Below are positions 1 to 10,127 of a DNA stretch of 64,000 bases, piece by piece. The position numbers and the translations under genes are program-made. Origin of the DNA: Sutcliffiella horikoshii. GTDB lineage: Bacteria > Bacillota > Bacilli > Bacillales > Bacillaceae_I. The notes beneath the pieces are model-generated. The model had not been told where the DNA came from. It was given only the letters and a program-made list of their open reading frames with translations, and searched no databases. Location of the stretch: assembly GCF_008180725.1 (NCBI RefSeq), contig NZ_VTEV01000011.1, positions 438-64,437 on the forward strand, given 5' to 3'. The stretch's first letter is position 1. Each line of letters opens with the position of its first letter.

Positions 1-440
1 CCCCTATGAGGACCTCTCTACTCCTTTTTCCTCGTCACGGAGGTCTTTATCAACTCTATGAGGACCTCTCTACTCTTTTTTCCTCGTCACGGAGGTCTTC
101 ATCTCCCCTATGAGGACCTCTCTACTCCTTTTTCCTCGTCACCGAGGTCTTCATCATCTCTATGAGGACCTCTTTACTACTATTCCCTCGTCACCGAGGT
201 CTTCATCAGCTCTATGAGGACCTCTCTACTCCTTTTTCCTCGTCACCGAGGTCTTCATCATCTCTATGAGGACCTCTCTACTCTTTTTTCCACGTCACGG
301 AGGTCTTCATCACCTCTATGAGGACCTCTTTACTCCTTTTTTCTCGTCACCGAGGTCTTCATCACCTCTATGAGGACCTCTTTACTCCTTTTTTCTCGTC
401 ACTGAGGTCTTCACATCATCCCACCCATGAAAACCTCTCT
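1..440. repeat. 52-bp palindromic tandem repeat array 1 (left end outside window)
   Basis: Eight regularly spaced units, with the ATG of the left arm at 6, 58, 110, 162, 214, 266, 318 and 370, so the period is exactly 52 bp. A decayed ninth unit lies near 428. Each unit has a left arm ATGAGGACCTC, a T/C-rich centre (CTCCTTTTTCCTCGTCAC type) and a right arm GAGGTCTTCAT; the arms are near-perfect inverted repeats. The array begins at the window edge and probably extends further left. It lies beyond the terminator of the CAP-domain gene. Because 52 is not a multiple of 3, it cannot encode a simple repeated peptide. Confidence 0.93.
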
Positions 441-496
441 ACTCACATCCCGTAAATCAGATCAAGAATTAACTTAACTCAAAATAAACCAATAAT

Positions 497-534
497 AAAA
501 AGCAAATCTAATCATCTGACTAGATTTGCTTTTC
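497..534 (-). terminator. Rho-independent terminator of the CAP-domain gene
   Basis: AAAAGCAAATCTA and TAGATTTGCTTTT form a 13-bp stem around a 10-nt loop, just downstream of the minus-strand stop at 545. T-runs exist on both sides, so it could work in both directions and insulate the gene from array 1. Confidence 0.85.
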
Positions 535-544
535 ATTATGTTAC

Positions 545-1396
545 TTATTTACCGATAAACATTTGTGTCCAATAGTTGCCTTCTTCTACATAACCTACTC
601 CGATGTGTGTGAAATCTGGAGTTAGAATGTTTTTACGGTGACCTTCACTATTCATCCATGCTTGAACTACTTCTTCAGGAGAGCGTTGGCCCATTGCAAT
701 ATTTTCTCCGGCAGTATTATAGGAAATACCGTAGTCTCTCATCATATCGAATGGTGAACCGTGAGTTGGACTTGTATGAGAAAAGTAATTATTGGCTTGC
801 ATGTCTTTAGACTTATCACGAGCAACGTTACTTAATGCAGCATCCGCCTTTAGGTCTGATAATCCATTTTTACGACGCTCAGCATTTGTTAATTCAATTA
901 CTTTCATTTCTGTTTCTGAAATTCCTTCTGTTGACTCTTCAGCTTGTTGTTGATCTTCTGCTGGTTCTTCAGCAGGTTGATTCTCAGGTGGTGCTGCTTG
1001 ACCACCTTGTGGAGCTTGTCTTTGTTCTGGCTGAGCCGGTGGTGCAGGCTGACCTTGTTGTCCCTGAGGTATTTCCTGCTGGAATTTGTAAATAGCAAAA
1101 GGTCCTTGTTGCTTGAATTTCTCAAAATGCGGGAACTTTTCACTTGGAATGGATGTACTGAAAGAGTTTTGATCAATTGTTAAGTATCCATTGTTGATTT
1201 CTTGGACATCTGCACTTTGACCCTTCCCACGAGCATCATTTCTAACATGTGTAATTCCATTGTCGTTATCATTATCAAGAAAAGCCGTGTTGTTGTTATC
1301 CATATTATCATTATTGTTGGTTGCATTGTTGTTACAACCGACAACTAATGATAATGCAAAAGCAGTAATTACTGTTACTTTCAAAAGTTTCGTCAT
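545..1396 (-). CDS. CAP-domain (SCP/PR-1) lipoprotein, YkwD-like
   Basis: A 283-aa secreted lipoprotein. Residues 1-20 form a signal peptide ending in lipobox LVVGC (Cys21). An Asn/Asp-rich linker (22-47) and a Pro/Gln/Glu-rich stretch (about 110-155) follow. The C-terminal 120 residues form a CAP domain with the motifs HTSPTHGSPFDMM, AGENIAMG and AWMNSEGHRKNIL. CAP proteins of Bacillus (YkwD family) are often found with spores or the envelope, but their biochemical role is not established. The start follows AAAGGAGA with 8 nt spacing. The low-complexity linker is probably a wall-spanning spacer. Confidence 0.85.
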   Translation of the reverse strand: MTKLLKVTVITAFALSLVVGCNNNATNNNDNMDNNNTAFLDNDNDNGITHVRNDARGKGQSADVQEINNGYLTIDQNSFSTSIPSEKFPHFEKFKQQGPFAIYKFQQEIPQGQQGQPAPPAQPEQRQAPQGGQAAPPENQPAEEPAEDQQQAEESTEGISETEMKVIELTNAERRKNGLSDLKADAALSNVARDKSKDMQANNYFSHTSPTHGSPFDMMRDYGISYNTAGENIAMGQRSPEEVVQAWMNSEGHRKNILTPDFTHIGVGYVEEGNYWTQMFIGK

Positions 1397-1499
1397 TTGT
1401 ACATCTCCTTTTCATCATTAATACTTTTTTAGTTTTGCAATTTCACCTGAAAGTATTATTGGTAATAATGATAAAAAAGAGATAAATTTGGAAACCGTG

Positions 1500-2456
1500 T
1501 TATCGTATTAGTTGCTCTAACACACGTTGAACCTGTAAACCTTCTTTAAATCCGACAAGAAAAGCTTGTTCATTATTTAACCTGCTTACAAAATGTTCGA
1601 CCAAGCTCCCCTTTGAACTAAGTAACTCAGAGTCTTTTATGTCTTTCCATATTTCTCCTTTATTTGCCAATTTCACCTCTCTCCAATTAAGTAAAGTAAG
1701 GCTTTGCTTTTCCCCATGTATGATAAAGGCTATTTCTTCATTTTCCGCTTGCCCGGCTAGTCCATCGATTAGAACACGCACTCCACTTTCAAGTTCAAGC
1801 ATGCCGATGACAGCTTGCTCACTTAATTCGGGATTGGAAGGGTAATCGACATAGCTTTTAACTTCTTTAACAGAACCAAAAAAATGGAGAATCATTTGAA
1901 GGTAATGTGGGGAGATTTCTCTTATGAATCCTCCTTGTTTTCTGGAACCTATCCAATTTGTTTGTTGCCAAGGTCTTGGCCACTGATCAAAGTGCATTTT
2001 TAATGTAATGCGCTTTATTTTTCCAAAAGAGCCTTTGCGGATATGATCTTCTATCGTGGCAAATGCTTTTTCATAGACGAGAGGAAAATGCATAGCATGT
2101 ACTAACCCTGATTCTTCTGCAGCGTGTACCATAGCTTCAGCTTCTTCCTCAGAATTGGCAAGTGGCTTTTCACAGAGAACATGTTTGTTGTGTTGAAAAG
2201 CGAACATTACAACGTCATAATGCACTGCTGGTGGAACCGCGACATAAACAAAATCAATCTCTTTCAATTGAATAAGTTCTTTGTAGTCAGAAAAGTAAGA
2301 TATATTACCACATTTAATGGCTGTTTCTTTTGCCAAATTTTCATTATTGTCGCACACAGCTGCTATTTGAATATTGTCGTTATTTTGGAATGATGAAATG
2401 AGACGCTGACCGACTACCCCTAACCCAACTATTCCAACTTTATATATTTTTTTCAA
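1500..2456 (-). CDS. Gfo/Idh/MocA-family NAD(P)-dependent oxidoreductase
   Basis: A 318-aa protein. The N-terminal Rossmann fold carries GIVGLGVVGQRL (residues 8-19). CEKPLANSEEEAEAM near residue 95 is the EKP catalytic signature of the Gfo/Idh/MocA family. The second half is the family's alpha/beta substrate domain. Members oxidise or reduce sugars, inositols or related polyols; the substrate cannot be read from the sequence. The TTG start is supported by AGGGGGA just upstream. The DJ-1/PfpI gene lies 42 bp upstream on the same strand, so the two may be co-transcribed. Confidence 0.85.
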   Translation of the reverse strand: MKKIYKVGIVGLGVVGQRLISSFQNNDNIQIAAVCDNNENLAKETAIKCGNISYFSDYKELIQLKEIDFVYVAVPPAVHYDVVMFAFQHNKHVLCEKPLANSEEEAEAMVHAAEESGLVHAMHFPLVYEKAFATIEDHIRKGSFGKIKRITLKMHFDQWPRPWQQTNWIGSRKQGGFIREISPHYLQMILHFFGSVKEVKSYVDYPSNPELSEQAVIGMLELESGVRVLIDGLAGQAENEEIAFIIHGEKQSLTLLNWREVKLANKGEIWKDIKDSELLSSKGSLVEHFVSRLNNEQAFLVGFKEGLQVQRVLEQLIR

Positions 2457-2498
2457 TGTTTCTCCCCCTAAGTTATATCTTTACCGGTTAATTTCTAT

Positions 2499-3023
2499 CT
2501 ATTTGTCTGCTAACACTTGGATGAATTCTCTCATGTAGTCTGGAAGGTCTGGTGGTCTTCTGCTGGATATGATATTATCGTCAACAATTACGGCTTCGTC
2601 AACCCACTCTGCTCCGGCGTTAATCATATCATCCTTAATTCCAGGTGTACTGGTTACTTTTTTACCTTCAAGTATCTTTGCAGAAATTAGTACCCACCCC
2701 GCATGACAAATTTGTCCGATTGGTTTCTTTTGCTCATCCATCGTTCGAATAAACGTTAGAATATCCTCATATCTGCGGAGTTTATCTGGCGACCATCCCC
2801 CAGGAACCAAAATGGCATCATAATCTGTAGGATTTGCATCGTGAAAAGATATATCAGATTCAATTGGTACGCCATATTTTCCAATATAGGTCGTTCCAGC
2901 CTTTTCCCCCGCTATGACCACTTCTGCACCCTCTTCACGCAAACGCAGAACGGGATACCAAAGCTCCAAATCCTCAAAATCGTCACTGACCAATTGAATT
3001 ATTTTTTTGTTATGTAATTTCAT
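2499..3023 (-). CDS. DJ-1/PfpI-family protein (YfkM/YraA-like)
   Basis: A 174-aa single-domain DJ-1/PfpI protein. The nucleophile-elbow motif GQICHAGWVLISA holds the conserved Cys followed by His, and the acidic residue in DDFEDLELWYP near the N terminus fits the family's activating Glu. Bacillus relatives (YfkM, YraA) are general stress proteins proposed to repair or hydrolyse glyoxal-modified proteins, a contested activity. An upstream in-frame GTG exists at 3041, but GGAGGG placed 7 nt before the ATG at 3023 makes that ATG the likely start. Confidence 0.85.
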   Translation of the reverse strand: MKLHNKKIIQLVSDDFEDLELWYPVLRLREEGAEVVIAGEKAGTTYIGKYGVPIESDISFHDANPTDYDAILVPGGWSPDKLRRYEDILTFIRTMDEQKKPIGQICHAGWVLISAKILEGKKVTSTPGIKDDMINAGAEWVDEAVIVDDNIISSRRPPDLPDYMREFIQVLADK

Positions 3024-3085
3024 AAAAACACCCTCCTTCACAGTAATATAACTCCATTGTGAACGAGGGTATCGCGTTTTGCAAA

Positions 3086-4477
3086 TTATGAAGAAGGTAG
3101 TGAATCATATATTAACTTCTCTGCTAATGCTAGCTGACTTTCTACTTGTTCAAAGGATGTCCCACCTTCACTTTTTCTTGCGCCAACCACGTGTTTTGGC
3201 TGAAGCAACTCGAAAATATCCCCCGAAAATAAAGGGGAAAATTTCTTATACTCATCTAGTGTTAGGCCTAAAAGGTATTTATCCTGATTGATGGCATAAA
3301 GTACAATTTTACCGATTATTTCGTGAGCCTGTCTAAATGGCAAACCTTTTGTTACTAAATAATCGGCAATATCGGTTGCATTTGAAAAGTCTTGTGATAC
3401 TGCTTCATACATCTTACTTTCGTTTACGGTCATCGTTTGGATCATTGGTGCCAGAAGTTTCAAAGAACCAACCAATGTTTTGACAGTATCGAACATCCCC
3501 TCCTTGTCTTCCTGCATGTCCTTGTTATAAGCCAATGGTAAACCTTTTAGTACGGTCAAAAGTCCAACGAGATTTCCATAAACTCTGCCAGTTTTGGCTC
3601 GAAGCAATTCCGGTACATCTGGGTTTTTCTTTTGAGGCATAATACTTGAACCTGTGCAGAAAGAGTCGTCTAGTTCAATGAATTGAAATTCCTGACTTGA
3701 CCAAATGACCATTTCTTCTGATAAGCGTGAGATGTGTGTCATGATAAGGGATGCATGAGATAAAAACTCGACGATAAAATCACGGTCACTGACGGCATCC
3801 ATGCTGTTAGGATATATTTTATCAAATCTCAATAACGAGGCAGTCTGTGCTCGATCTATCGGGAAGGTAGTGCCCGCCAATGCACCTGCTCCAAGCGGTG
3901 ACCAGTTAATTCGCTTAAGGCTGTCTTGTAGACGCTCCTTGTCACGCTCAAACATCCAGAAATATGCCATCAGATGGTGGGCAAATGACACAGGTTGAGC
4001 ACGTTGCAAATGCGTGTAGCCCGGTAAAATGTTATGCACATTTTCCTTAGACTTCATTAAGATGGAATTTTGTACATCCGTTAGTAATGATATGATTTTT
4101 TCCGTTTGTTTTTTTAGGTATAAGTGCATATCTGTTGCCACTTGGTCGTTCCGGCTTCTTCCAGTGTGAAGTTTTCCTCCTACCGGCCCAATTTCATCTA
4201 TTAATAGCTTTTCAATGTTCATATGAATATCTTCATGTGCAACGGAGAATTCGACTTCACCAGCATTTATTTTGTTTTGGATCACTTGGAGTCCATGTTG
4301 AATTGTTTTTGCATCTTCTTTTGGAATGATGCCGCAGTTACTTAGCATTTGGACGTGTGCCATGCTTCCTTGGATATCTTCTAGTGCGAGTTCTTTATCG
4401 AATTCAATGGATGCTGTAAATTCTTCTACTAATTTGTTTGTTTCTTTTGTAAATCTCCCACCCCAGAGCTTTGTCAT
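3086..4477 (-). CDS. argH: Argininosuccinate lyase
   Basis: A 463-aa enzyme of the fumarase/aspartase superfamily that splits argininosuccinate into arginine and fumarate, the last step of arginine synthesis. Family marks are [13 protein letters not shown] and the signature loop [12 protein letters not shown], which contains the catalytic Ser. The length is normal. The start follows GAGGAGG with 8 nt spacing. It lies downstream of argG on the same strand, but the 188-bp gap between them holds a MITE-like repeat (4514-4638), an unusual interruption of an otherwise standard argGH pair. Confidence 0.97.
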   Translation of the reverse strand: MTKLWGGRFTKETNKLVEEFTASIEFDKELALEDIQGSMAHVQMLSNCGIIPKEDAKTIQHGLQVIQNKINAGEVEFSVAHEDIHMNIEKLLIDEIGPVGGKLHTGRSRNDQVATDMHLYLKKQTEKIISLLTDVQNSILMKSKENVHNILPGYTHLQRAQPVSFAHHLMAYFWMFERDKERLQDSLKRINWSPLGAGALAGTTFPIDRAQTASLLRFDKIYPNSMDAVSDRDFIVEFLSHASLIMTHISRLSEEMVIWSSQEFQFIELDDSFCTGSSIMPQKKNPDVPELLRAKTGRVYGNLVGLLTVLKGLPLAYNKDMQEDKEGMFDTVKTLVGSLKLLAPMIQTMTVNESKMYEAVSQDFSNATDIADYLVTKGLPFRQAHEIIGKIVLYAINQDKYLLGLTLDEYKKFSPLFSGDIFELLQPKHVVGARKSEGGTSFEQVESQLALAEKLIYDSLPSS

Positions 4478-4513
4478 GTTGTTGCCTCCTCTTACTGTAA
4501 GTTTCTACATTAA

Positions 4514-4638
4514 CTGTTGATTTCCGTTCCAGGGCTTGGTTTGCCTGCAGGCGGTCCGGAAACCTCCTCACAACGCTTCAGGGGTCTCCCCTGTCCCTTC
4601 CACCCGTAGGAGTCTGCGCGCCTTCCACTTCAATCAAC
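4514..4638 (+). repeat. MITE-like dispersed repeat, copy a (between argG and argH)
   Basis: A 125-bp element that starts CTGTTGATT and ends AATCAAC, giving short terminal inverted repeats. It has the internal order shared with copies at 28996, 29207 (inverted) and 46083: TTTCCG..., GGTCCG, CCTCCTC, GGGGTCTC, CCCTTCC, GAGTCTGCG, CTTCCACT. It encodes nothing evident. It separates argG from argH and may have inserted in the operon. Confidence 0.8.
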
Positions 4639-4665
4639 GTAGTACAAGTTACACATACATAACTT

Positions 4666-5877
4666 TTACAGTGTCACTTTTTGTTTGTTGTGAATTTCGG
4701 CGTATACTTTTGTAGGGAGGCCCCAGAGTTTGATGAAGCCCACTGCTGCGTTATGGTCAAACATATCTCCCTTGGAATAGGTTGCAAGCTCTTCATTGTA
4801 AAGGCTGTATCGCGATTGGCGTCCAACTACTATATGATTGCCTTTTTGGAGCTTCACGCGAATTTTACCTGTTACATTTTTCTGCGTCTCCTCAATAAAT
4901 GCCCCGAGTGCGTTCACTAATGGAGAATACCACAGTCCTTCATAGATGACCTTGGCCATTTGCTCATCAATGGTAGATTTAAACTGACTAACTTCTCTTG
5001 GAAGGGTCAAGAACTCGAGTTCTTTATGGGCTTGGATAAGTATAAGGGCTGCCGGGTTTTCATATACTTCTCTTGATTTGATTCCTACCAAGCGATTTTC
5101 GATATGATCGATTCTTCCGACCCCATGCTTTCCTCCAAGAAAATTCAGTTCTTCAATAAGGTCAACAAGGCCCATTTGCTTTTCGTTTAACGCTACCGGT
5201 ATGCCCTTATCAAAACTTATTTCAACGTATTCCGGTTGATCTGGCGTCAGTTCAATCGGATTAGTCCAATCAAATGCAGCTTCTGGTGCTTCATTCCAAG
5301 GGTTCTCCAGCACTCCTGCTTCACATGCTCTGCCCCATATATTGGCATCTATAGAAAATGGGTTATCCAAATTAACCGGAATTGGAATATTATGTTTTAC
5401 TGCATATTCAATTTCCTCATCTCTGGTCATCCCCCACTCACGGACGGGCGCAATGACCTTCAGATTTGGGTTTAGCGCTTGAATAGAAACTTCAAAACGG
5501 ACTTGATCATTCCCTTTCCCAGTACAACCGTGTGCCACTGCTACCGCTCCCTCTTCCTCTGCGACTTGTACAAGCAGCTTTGATATAAGGGGACGAGACA
5601 ACGCGGATGATAGCGGGTATTTACCTTCATACATCGCATTTGATTTTAATGCAGGGACAATATAATCTTTGGCAAGCATCTCTTTTGCATCAACCATAAT
5701 AGCTTTGATTGCACCAACATCGAGAGCCTTTTGTCTGATTGATTCCAAGTCCTTTCCCTCGCCGACATCAAGACCTAATGCAATGACATCATAACCATAT
5801 TTCTCTTGTAACCATTTTACGGAAACGGAAGTATCAAGCCCTCCTGAATAAGCCAATACCACTTTTTCTTTCTTCAT
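4666..5877 (-). CDS. argG: Argininosuccinate synthase
   Basis: A 403-aa enzyme that joins citrulline and aspartate with ATP to give argininosuccinate. The N-terminal ATP-pyrophosphatase motif [12 protein letters not shown] (residues 9-20) is intact, and the length is normal for the family. The start is set by AGGAGGAG 5 nt upstream of the ATG. It is the first gene of argGH. An ArgR-type box (5912-5929) lies 35 bp upstream, so it can be transcribed separately from the large arg cluster ahead of it. Confidence 0.97.
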   Translation of the reverse strand: MKKEKVVLAYSGGLDTSVSVKWLQEKYGYDVIALGLDVGEGKDLESIRQKALDVGAIKAIMVDAKEMLAKDYIVPALKSNAMYEGKYPLSSALSRPLISKLLVQVAEEEGAVAVAHGCTGKGNDQVRFEVSIQALNPNLKVIAPVREWGMTRDEEIEYAVKHNIPIPVNLDNPFSIDANIWGRACEAGVLENPWNEAPEAAFDWTNPIELTPDQPEYVEISFDKGIPVALNEKQMGLVDLIEELNFLGGKHGVGRIDHIENRLVGIKSREVYENPAALILIQAHKELEFLTLPREVSQFKSTIDEQMAKVIYEGLWYSPLVNALGAFIEETQKNVTGKIRVKLQKGNHIVVGRQSRYSLYNEELATYSKGDMFDHNAAVGFIKLWGLPTKVYAEIHNKQKVTL

Positions 5878-5911
5878 ATGAACTCCTCCTATGGTATAAA
5901 AATCTACTTTG

Positions 5912-5929
5912 TTGCATTTTTATGCATTT
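5912..5929 (-). promoter_or_regulatory. Putative ARG box (ArgR/AhrC operator) upstream of argG
   Basis: TTGCATTTTTATGCATTT is an 18-bp imperfect palindrome with the AT-rich centre typical of ARG boxes. It is nearly the same as the box over the argC promoter. It lies in the 66-bp gap between argF and argG. The position fits arginine-dependent repression of argGH. Confidence 0.7.
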
Positions 5930-5943
5930 TAGTGTAAAAAAAT

Positions 5944-6918
5944 TTAGTTTCCTAACAAAGCCTTCAGAATGGCTTTTTGTGCATGAAGTCGGTTTTCAGC
6001 TTCATCAAATACAACAGAATGGGATCCATCAATTATTTCAGCAATTACCTCTTCCCCACGGTGTGCTGGGAGGCAGTGCAAAAAGATGAAATCGGCCTTA
6101 GCATATTTGCAAAGCTCTTTGTTTACTTGATATGGCGCAAATTTCTTAAGTCTTTCTTCTGTTTCTGCTTCTTGCCCCATGCTGGTCCAGACATCTGTTA
6201 CAACTACATCTGCATCTTTGATCATTTCAACAGGGCACTCTCCGACCTCAATAGTAGATCCTGTTAATAGTGCCTCCTTCTGCATGGTAGTTAGAATGGC
6301 GGGATCCGGTTCAAACCCAGCAGGACAAGCAATGGAAATATCCATGCCTACTTTTACTGCACCTTCTATCAAAGAATGAGACATATTATTATTTGCATCG
6401 CCCAAGTAACAAAGCTTTAAGCCTTTTAATTTCCCTTTATGCTCTTTGATAGTCAAAAGGTCTGCTAATACTTGAGCTGGGTGATGTGAATCAGTAAGAC
6501 CATTTATAATTGGTACGTCAGAATGCAGTGCAAATTCTTCTAATATTTGATGGTCAAAGGTTCGAATCATCAATCCGTCTACATAACGGGACAAGACTTT
6601 TGCTGTATCCGCCGGTGACTCTCCTCGACCTAATTGAATATCATTGGAGCTCAGGAAAATCGCATGACCACCAAGTTGCAGCATGCCAACTTCAAACGAT
6701 ACTCTTGTTCTGGTAGAAGCCTTTTCAAAGAGCATGGCAAGCACTTTTCCTTGTAAGAATGGGTGAGGTATGCCCTCTTTTTGATATTTTTTTAGTTTAA
6801 TAGCATCTTCTAATAAAAAATGAATGTCTTCTTGTGAAAAGGATCCAAGTGTCAAAAAATGAGATTGACTAACATGATAGGTCTCCTTGTTCGTTTCCCA
6901 TTTTAGTACACTTTGCAT
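5944..6918 (-). CDS. argF: Ornithine carbamoyltransferase
   Basis: A 324-aa enzyme that transfers carbamoyl phosphate to ornithine to give citrulline. The carbamoyl-phosphate loop STRTRVSFEVG, the HHPAQVLADLLT motif and the ornithine-binding HCLPAHRGEEV are all present. Its ATG lies inside the last codons of carB (16-bp overlap), so the two are translationally coupled, and the carbamoyl phosphate made by CarAB is used by the next gene product. The N terminus is about ten residues longer than in many relatives, so a later start cannot be excluded. Confidence 0.96.
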   Translation of the reverse strand: MQSVLKWETNKETYHVSQSHFLTLGSFSQEDIHFLLEDAIKLKKYQKEGIPHPFLQGKVLAMLFEKASTRTRVSFEVGMLQLGGHAIFLSSNDIQLGRGESPADTAKVLSRYVDGLMIRTFDHQILEEFALHSDVPIINGLTDSHHPAQVLADLLTIKEHKGKLKGLKLCYLGDANNNMSHSLIEGAVKVGMDISIACPAGFEPDPAILTTMQKEALLTGSTIEVGECPVEMIKDADVVVTDVWTSMGQEAETEERLKKFAPYQVNKELCKYAKADFIFLHCLPAHRGEEVIAEIIDGSHSVVFDEAENRLHAQKAILKALLGN

Positions 6919-9900
6919 AAATATTCAACCTCTCTCTTTTTATTTTTTATATAATCTTTTATCGTTTGATAATTTTGATGGATGTTATCTTCCAGCATAA
7001 TTGCTTGTTGAGCGGTTTCTATACAAGTAAAAGTTCTTATTCCGTTCATGGTGCATAATGCTCTGTACATCGCTCCATTGCGCAACTTTTCTCTTCCAAT
7101 TGTAGGGATGATGATTGCAGCAGCAAATTTCTCCATTTTTAATGTGATGTCTATTTCTTTTTGCAATATGGTACACACTTTTATGTTGTTTTCTTTTAAG
7201 AAATCAGCCGTCCCTTTTGTAGCAATGATAGAAAATCCTTTGTTCACAATATCTTTAATGAGTGGAAGAGCATTTGTTTTTTCACGATCTGCAATAGAGC
7301 AAAAAACCTTCTTTTCTTCACTAAAGAGAGAGAATGGGCTTATTTTCCCTAGAAACAATGCTTTACTCATCGCCTCTTCTAAAGTCATGCCAAGTCCGAT
7401 AATTTCTCCAGTAGACTTCATTTCAGGTCCTAGAACATGATCGACGTCTTTTAGTTTAGCATCGGAAAACACAGGTGCTTTGACCGTCCAAAAATCAGGA
7501 TCCTCTTTTAGGCCACTTTGACTGAGTTTCTCACCCAACTGAGCTTTAATTGCAAGTTCTATCAATGGTACATTCGTAACTTTACTAACAATAGGGACTG
7601 TTCTGGATGCCCTCGGGTTTACTTCCAAACAATAGATATTGTCACCGGAAATGACAAATTGAATATTGGCAATACCGATTATTTGCGCAGCATGACAAAT
7701 TTTTCTTGTGTACTCGATTAATCGTTCTTTCACTTGTTCTGTCAGGGAAATCGATGGAAGAACGGCAAGGCTGTCACCTGAATGAATTCCTGCCTTTTCG
7801 ATATGTTCAAAGATTGCAGGGATATATATTTTTTCTCCATCTGATATTACATCCAGTTCACATTCAAGACCCGGAACATAACGATCGACCAACAAAGGCC
7901 ATATGGAGTCATTATGCCGCTGTGTTTCGCTGAATTGATATAATTCTTTTTCATTAAAAAGTGTGTACATGGATTGCCCACCTATCACATAAGATGGACG
8001 CACCAATACAGGATAACCGATTGCATGTGCTGCAGCCTGCAATTGGTCGTGGTGATCCACCATCATCCCATAAATATGGGGAATACCAACTGATTCCAGT
8101 AAAGAATAAAAGTGGTATCTGTCCTCAAGCTTATCAATCGATTCGATGCTCGTTCCTGCAATGTTGACACCCTTACTTTTTAAACCTTCTGCAAGGTTGA
8201 TGGCAGTCTGTCCACCAAACTGAATAAAGACCAGATCAATTTTTTCCTTTTGAATGATTGGTAAAATATCTTCCACTGTTATGGGTTCAAAATAAAGTTT
8301 ATCAGCCACCGAAAAGTCTGTACTGACGGTTTCGGGATTGTTGTTTACGACGATAGTTTCAAATCCTGCTTTCTTCAGGGCTTTTACAGCATGAACAGAG
8401 CAATAGTCAAATTCAATTCCTTGACCAATACGGATAGGACCTGAACCTATTATTAGTGCTTTGTTGTTTTGACTGACTTTTACTTCATCCCCTCCATTAT
8501 AGGTGGAATAGTAGTATGGAGTTATAGCCTCAAATTCAGCTGCACACGTATCGACCAATTTATAGGACGGAAAGATATGGTGATTTTTCAAGAGGGAAGC
8601 CAATTCTTCATCGTTGCAACCTAATAAGGCACACAGTCTCTCATTACTGATATTCTGACTTTTTGCTATTTTTAAAGTCTCAAGGGACAATGTATCCAAG
8701 CTGTTGTTGGAAAGGTCTTGTTCAAGCGATACCATTTGTTGTAATTTATGAAGGAACCATTTATCTACAAAAGTCGTCTCATGTATAGTTTCTAATGAAA
8801 CACCTTGTCTAAAAGCATGGGTAATGGCAAAAAGTCTTAAATGCGTTGGTTCCTTGACTAATCCCAACCATTGATCCTCTTCCATATTCTCCATTGCAGG
8901 ATGTGTAATCCCGTTTACTTTCATTTCCAAAGAACGTAGGCCTTTATTTAATGCTCCTTCAAAGGTACGGTCAATCGCAAGTACCTCACCGGTTGCCTTC
9001 ATTTGTGTGCTTAGGGTTGAATCCGCTTCTGGAAACTTATCAAATGGGAACCTTGGTAACTTCACTACCACATAATCAAGAGCAGGTTCAAAGGAAGCAA
9101 AAGTAGAGCCTGTAATTGGATTTTTAATTTCGTCCAAGTGGTAACCTACTGCACACTTGGCCGCCATTCTTGCAATCGGATAACCGGTTGCTTTTGATGC
9201 AAGAGCAGATGAACGGCTTACCCGAGGATTCACCTCGATAATATAGTAATCGTCTGACTGTGGATCGATAGCAAATTGGATATTGCAGCCTCCGACAATC
9301 TTTAAATTTCTGATAATGTTAAGACTTGCATTTCTTAGTAGTTGATATTGTCTATCTGTTAATGTTTGGGAAGGGGCCACTACGATAGAGTCTCCTGTAT
9401 GAACGCCTACTGGATCAAAATTTTCCATGTTGCAGACGATGATGCAAGTATCGTTATCATCACGCATCACCTCGTACTCCACTTCTTTCCAGCCTTTTAT
9501 GCTTCTTTCCACTAATACTTGACCTATTGGACTCAGGCTCAATCCTTTTTTTAGTATGGACTCAAACTCTTTATCGTTATATGCAAAACCCCCACCTTCT
9601 CCGCCTAAGGTGTATGCCGGTCTGATGATAAGCGGGAAACCGATTCCTTTTACAAATTGAAGGCCTTCTTTTAAAGAGTGGACAATTTGAGATTCAGGAA
9701 TGGGTTCATTCAACTCCAACATCAGCTTTCGAAACAGTTCTCGGTCCTCTCCCTGTTGAATAGAGTTAACGGATGTTCCAAGGACTGTAACATTATGTTT
9801 TTTCAAGATATCTTTGTCCGAAAGCTCTACTATCAGGTTTAATGCCGTCTGCCCGCCGAGCGTTCCAATAATCCCATCAGGCTGCTCTTTCTCAATAATT

Positions 9901-10127
9901 TTCTCTAGACTTTCCACTGTTAAAGGTTCCATATAAACATGATCTGCAATATCAACATCAGTCATGATAGTCGCAGGATTGTTGTTTACGAGGACCACTT
10001 CTACCCCCTCTTCTTTAAGGGCAAGGCAAGCTTGTGTTCCAGCATAGTCAAATTCAGCTGCTTGACCGATGACGATCGGACCTGACCCGATTACCAACAC
10101 TTTTTTTATGTTTTTGTTAAATGGCAT
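6903..10127 (-). CDS. carB: Carbamoyl-phosphate synthase large subunit, arginine-cluster type
   Basis: A 1074-aa protein with two ATP-grasp halves: the first begins VLVIGSGPIVIGQAAEFDYAG, the second IIGSGPIRIGQGIEFDYCSVHAVK around residue 560. An oligomerisation region lies between them and an MGS-like allosteric domain forms the last ~140 residues. It makes carbamoyl phosphate from bicarbonate, ammonia (from CarA) and two ATP. Its position between carA and argF identifies it as the arginine-linked isozyme; Bacillus species usually keep a separate pyrimidine-linked pair. It overlaps carA by 11 bp and argF by 16 bp. Confidence 0.96.
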   Translation of the reverse strand: MPFNKNIKKVLVIGSGPIVIGQAAEFDYAGTQACLALKEEGVEVVLVNNNPATIMTDVDIADHVYMEPLTVESLEKIIEKEQPDGIIGTLGGQTALNLIVELSDKDILKKHNVTVLGTSVNSIQQGEDRELFRKLMLELNEPIPESQIVHSLKEGLQFVKGIGFPLIIRPAYTLGGEGGGFAYNDKEFESILKKGLSLSPIGQVLVERSIKGWKEVEYEVMRDDNDTCIIVCNMENFDPVGVHTGDSIVVAPSQTLTDRQYQLLRNASLNIIRNLKIVGGCNIQFAIDPQSDDYYIIEVNPRVSRSSALASKATGYPIARMAAKCAVGYHLDEIKNPITGSTFASFEPALDYVVVKLPRFPFDKFPEADSTLSTQMKATGEVLAIDRTFEGALNKGLRSLEMKVNGITHPAMENMEEDQWLGLVKEPTHLRLFAITHAFRQGVSLETIHETTFVDKWFLHKLQQMVSLEQDLSNNSLDTLSLETLKIAKSQNISNERLCALLGCNDEELASLLKNHHIFPSYKLVDTCAAEFEAITPYYYSTYNGGDEVKVSQNNKALIIGSGPIRIGQGIEFDYCSVHAVKALKKAGFETIVVNNNPETVSTDFSVADKLYFEPITVEDILPIIQKEKIDLVFIQFGGQTAINLAEGLKSKGVNIAGTSIESIDKLEDRYHFYSLLESVGIPHIYGMMVDHHDQLQAAAHAIGYPVLVRPSYVIGGQSMYTLFNEKELYQFSETQRHNDSIWPLLVDRYVPGLECELDVISDGEKIYIPAIFEHIEKAGIHSGDSLAVLPSISLTEQVKERLIEYTRKICHAAQIIGIANIQFVISGDNIYCLEVNPRASRTVPIVSKVTNVPLIELAIKAQLGEKLSQSGLKEDPDFWTVKAPVFSDAKLKDVDHVLGPEMKSTGEIIGLGMTLEEAMSKALFLGKISPFSLFSEEKKVFCSIADREKTNALPLIKDIVNKGFSIIATKGTADFLKENNIKVCTILQKEIDITLKMEKFAAAIIIPTIGREKLRNGAMYRALCTMNGIRTFTCIETAQQAIMLEDNIHQNYQTIKDYIKNKKREVEYLCKVY

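Noticed and set aside
7048-7440. 130-codon frame opposite carB
   Set aside because: It is antisense inside the strongly conserved carB coding sequence and has no ribosome site.
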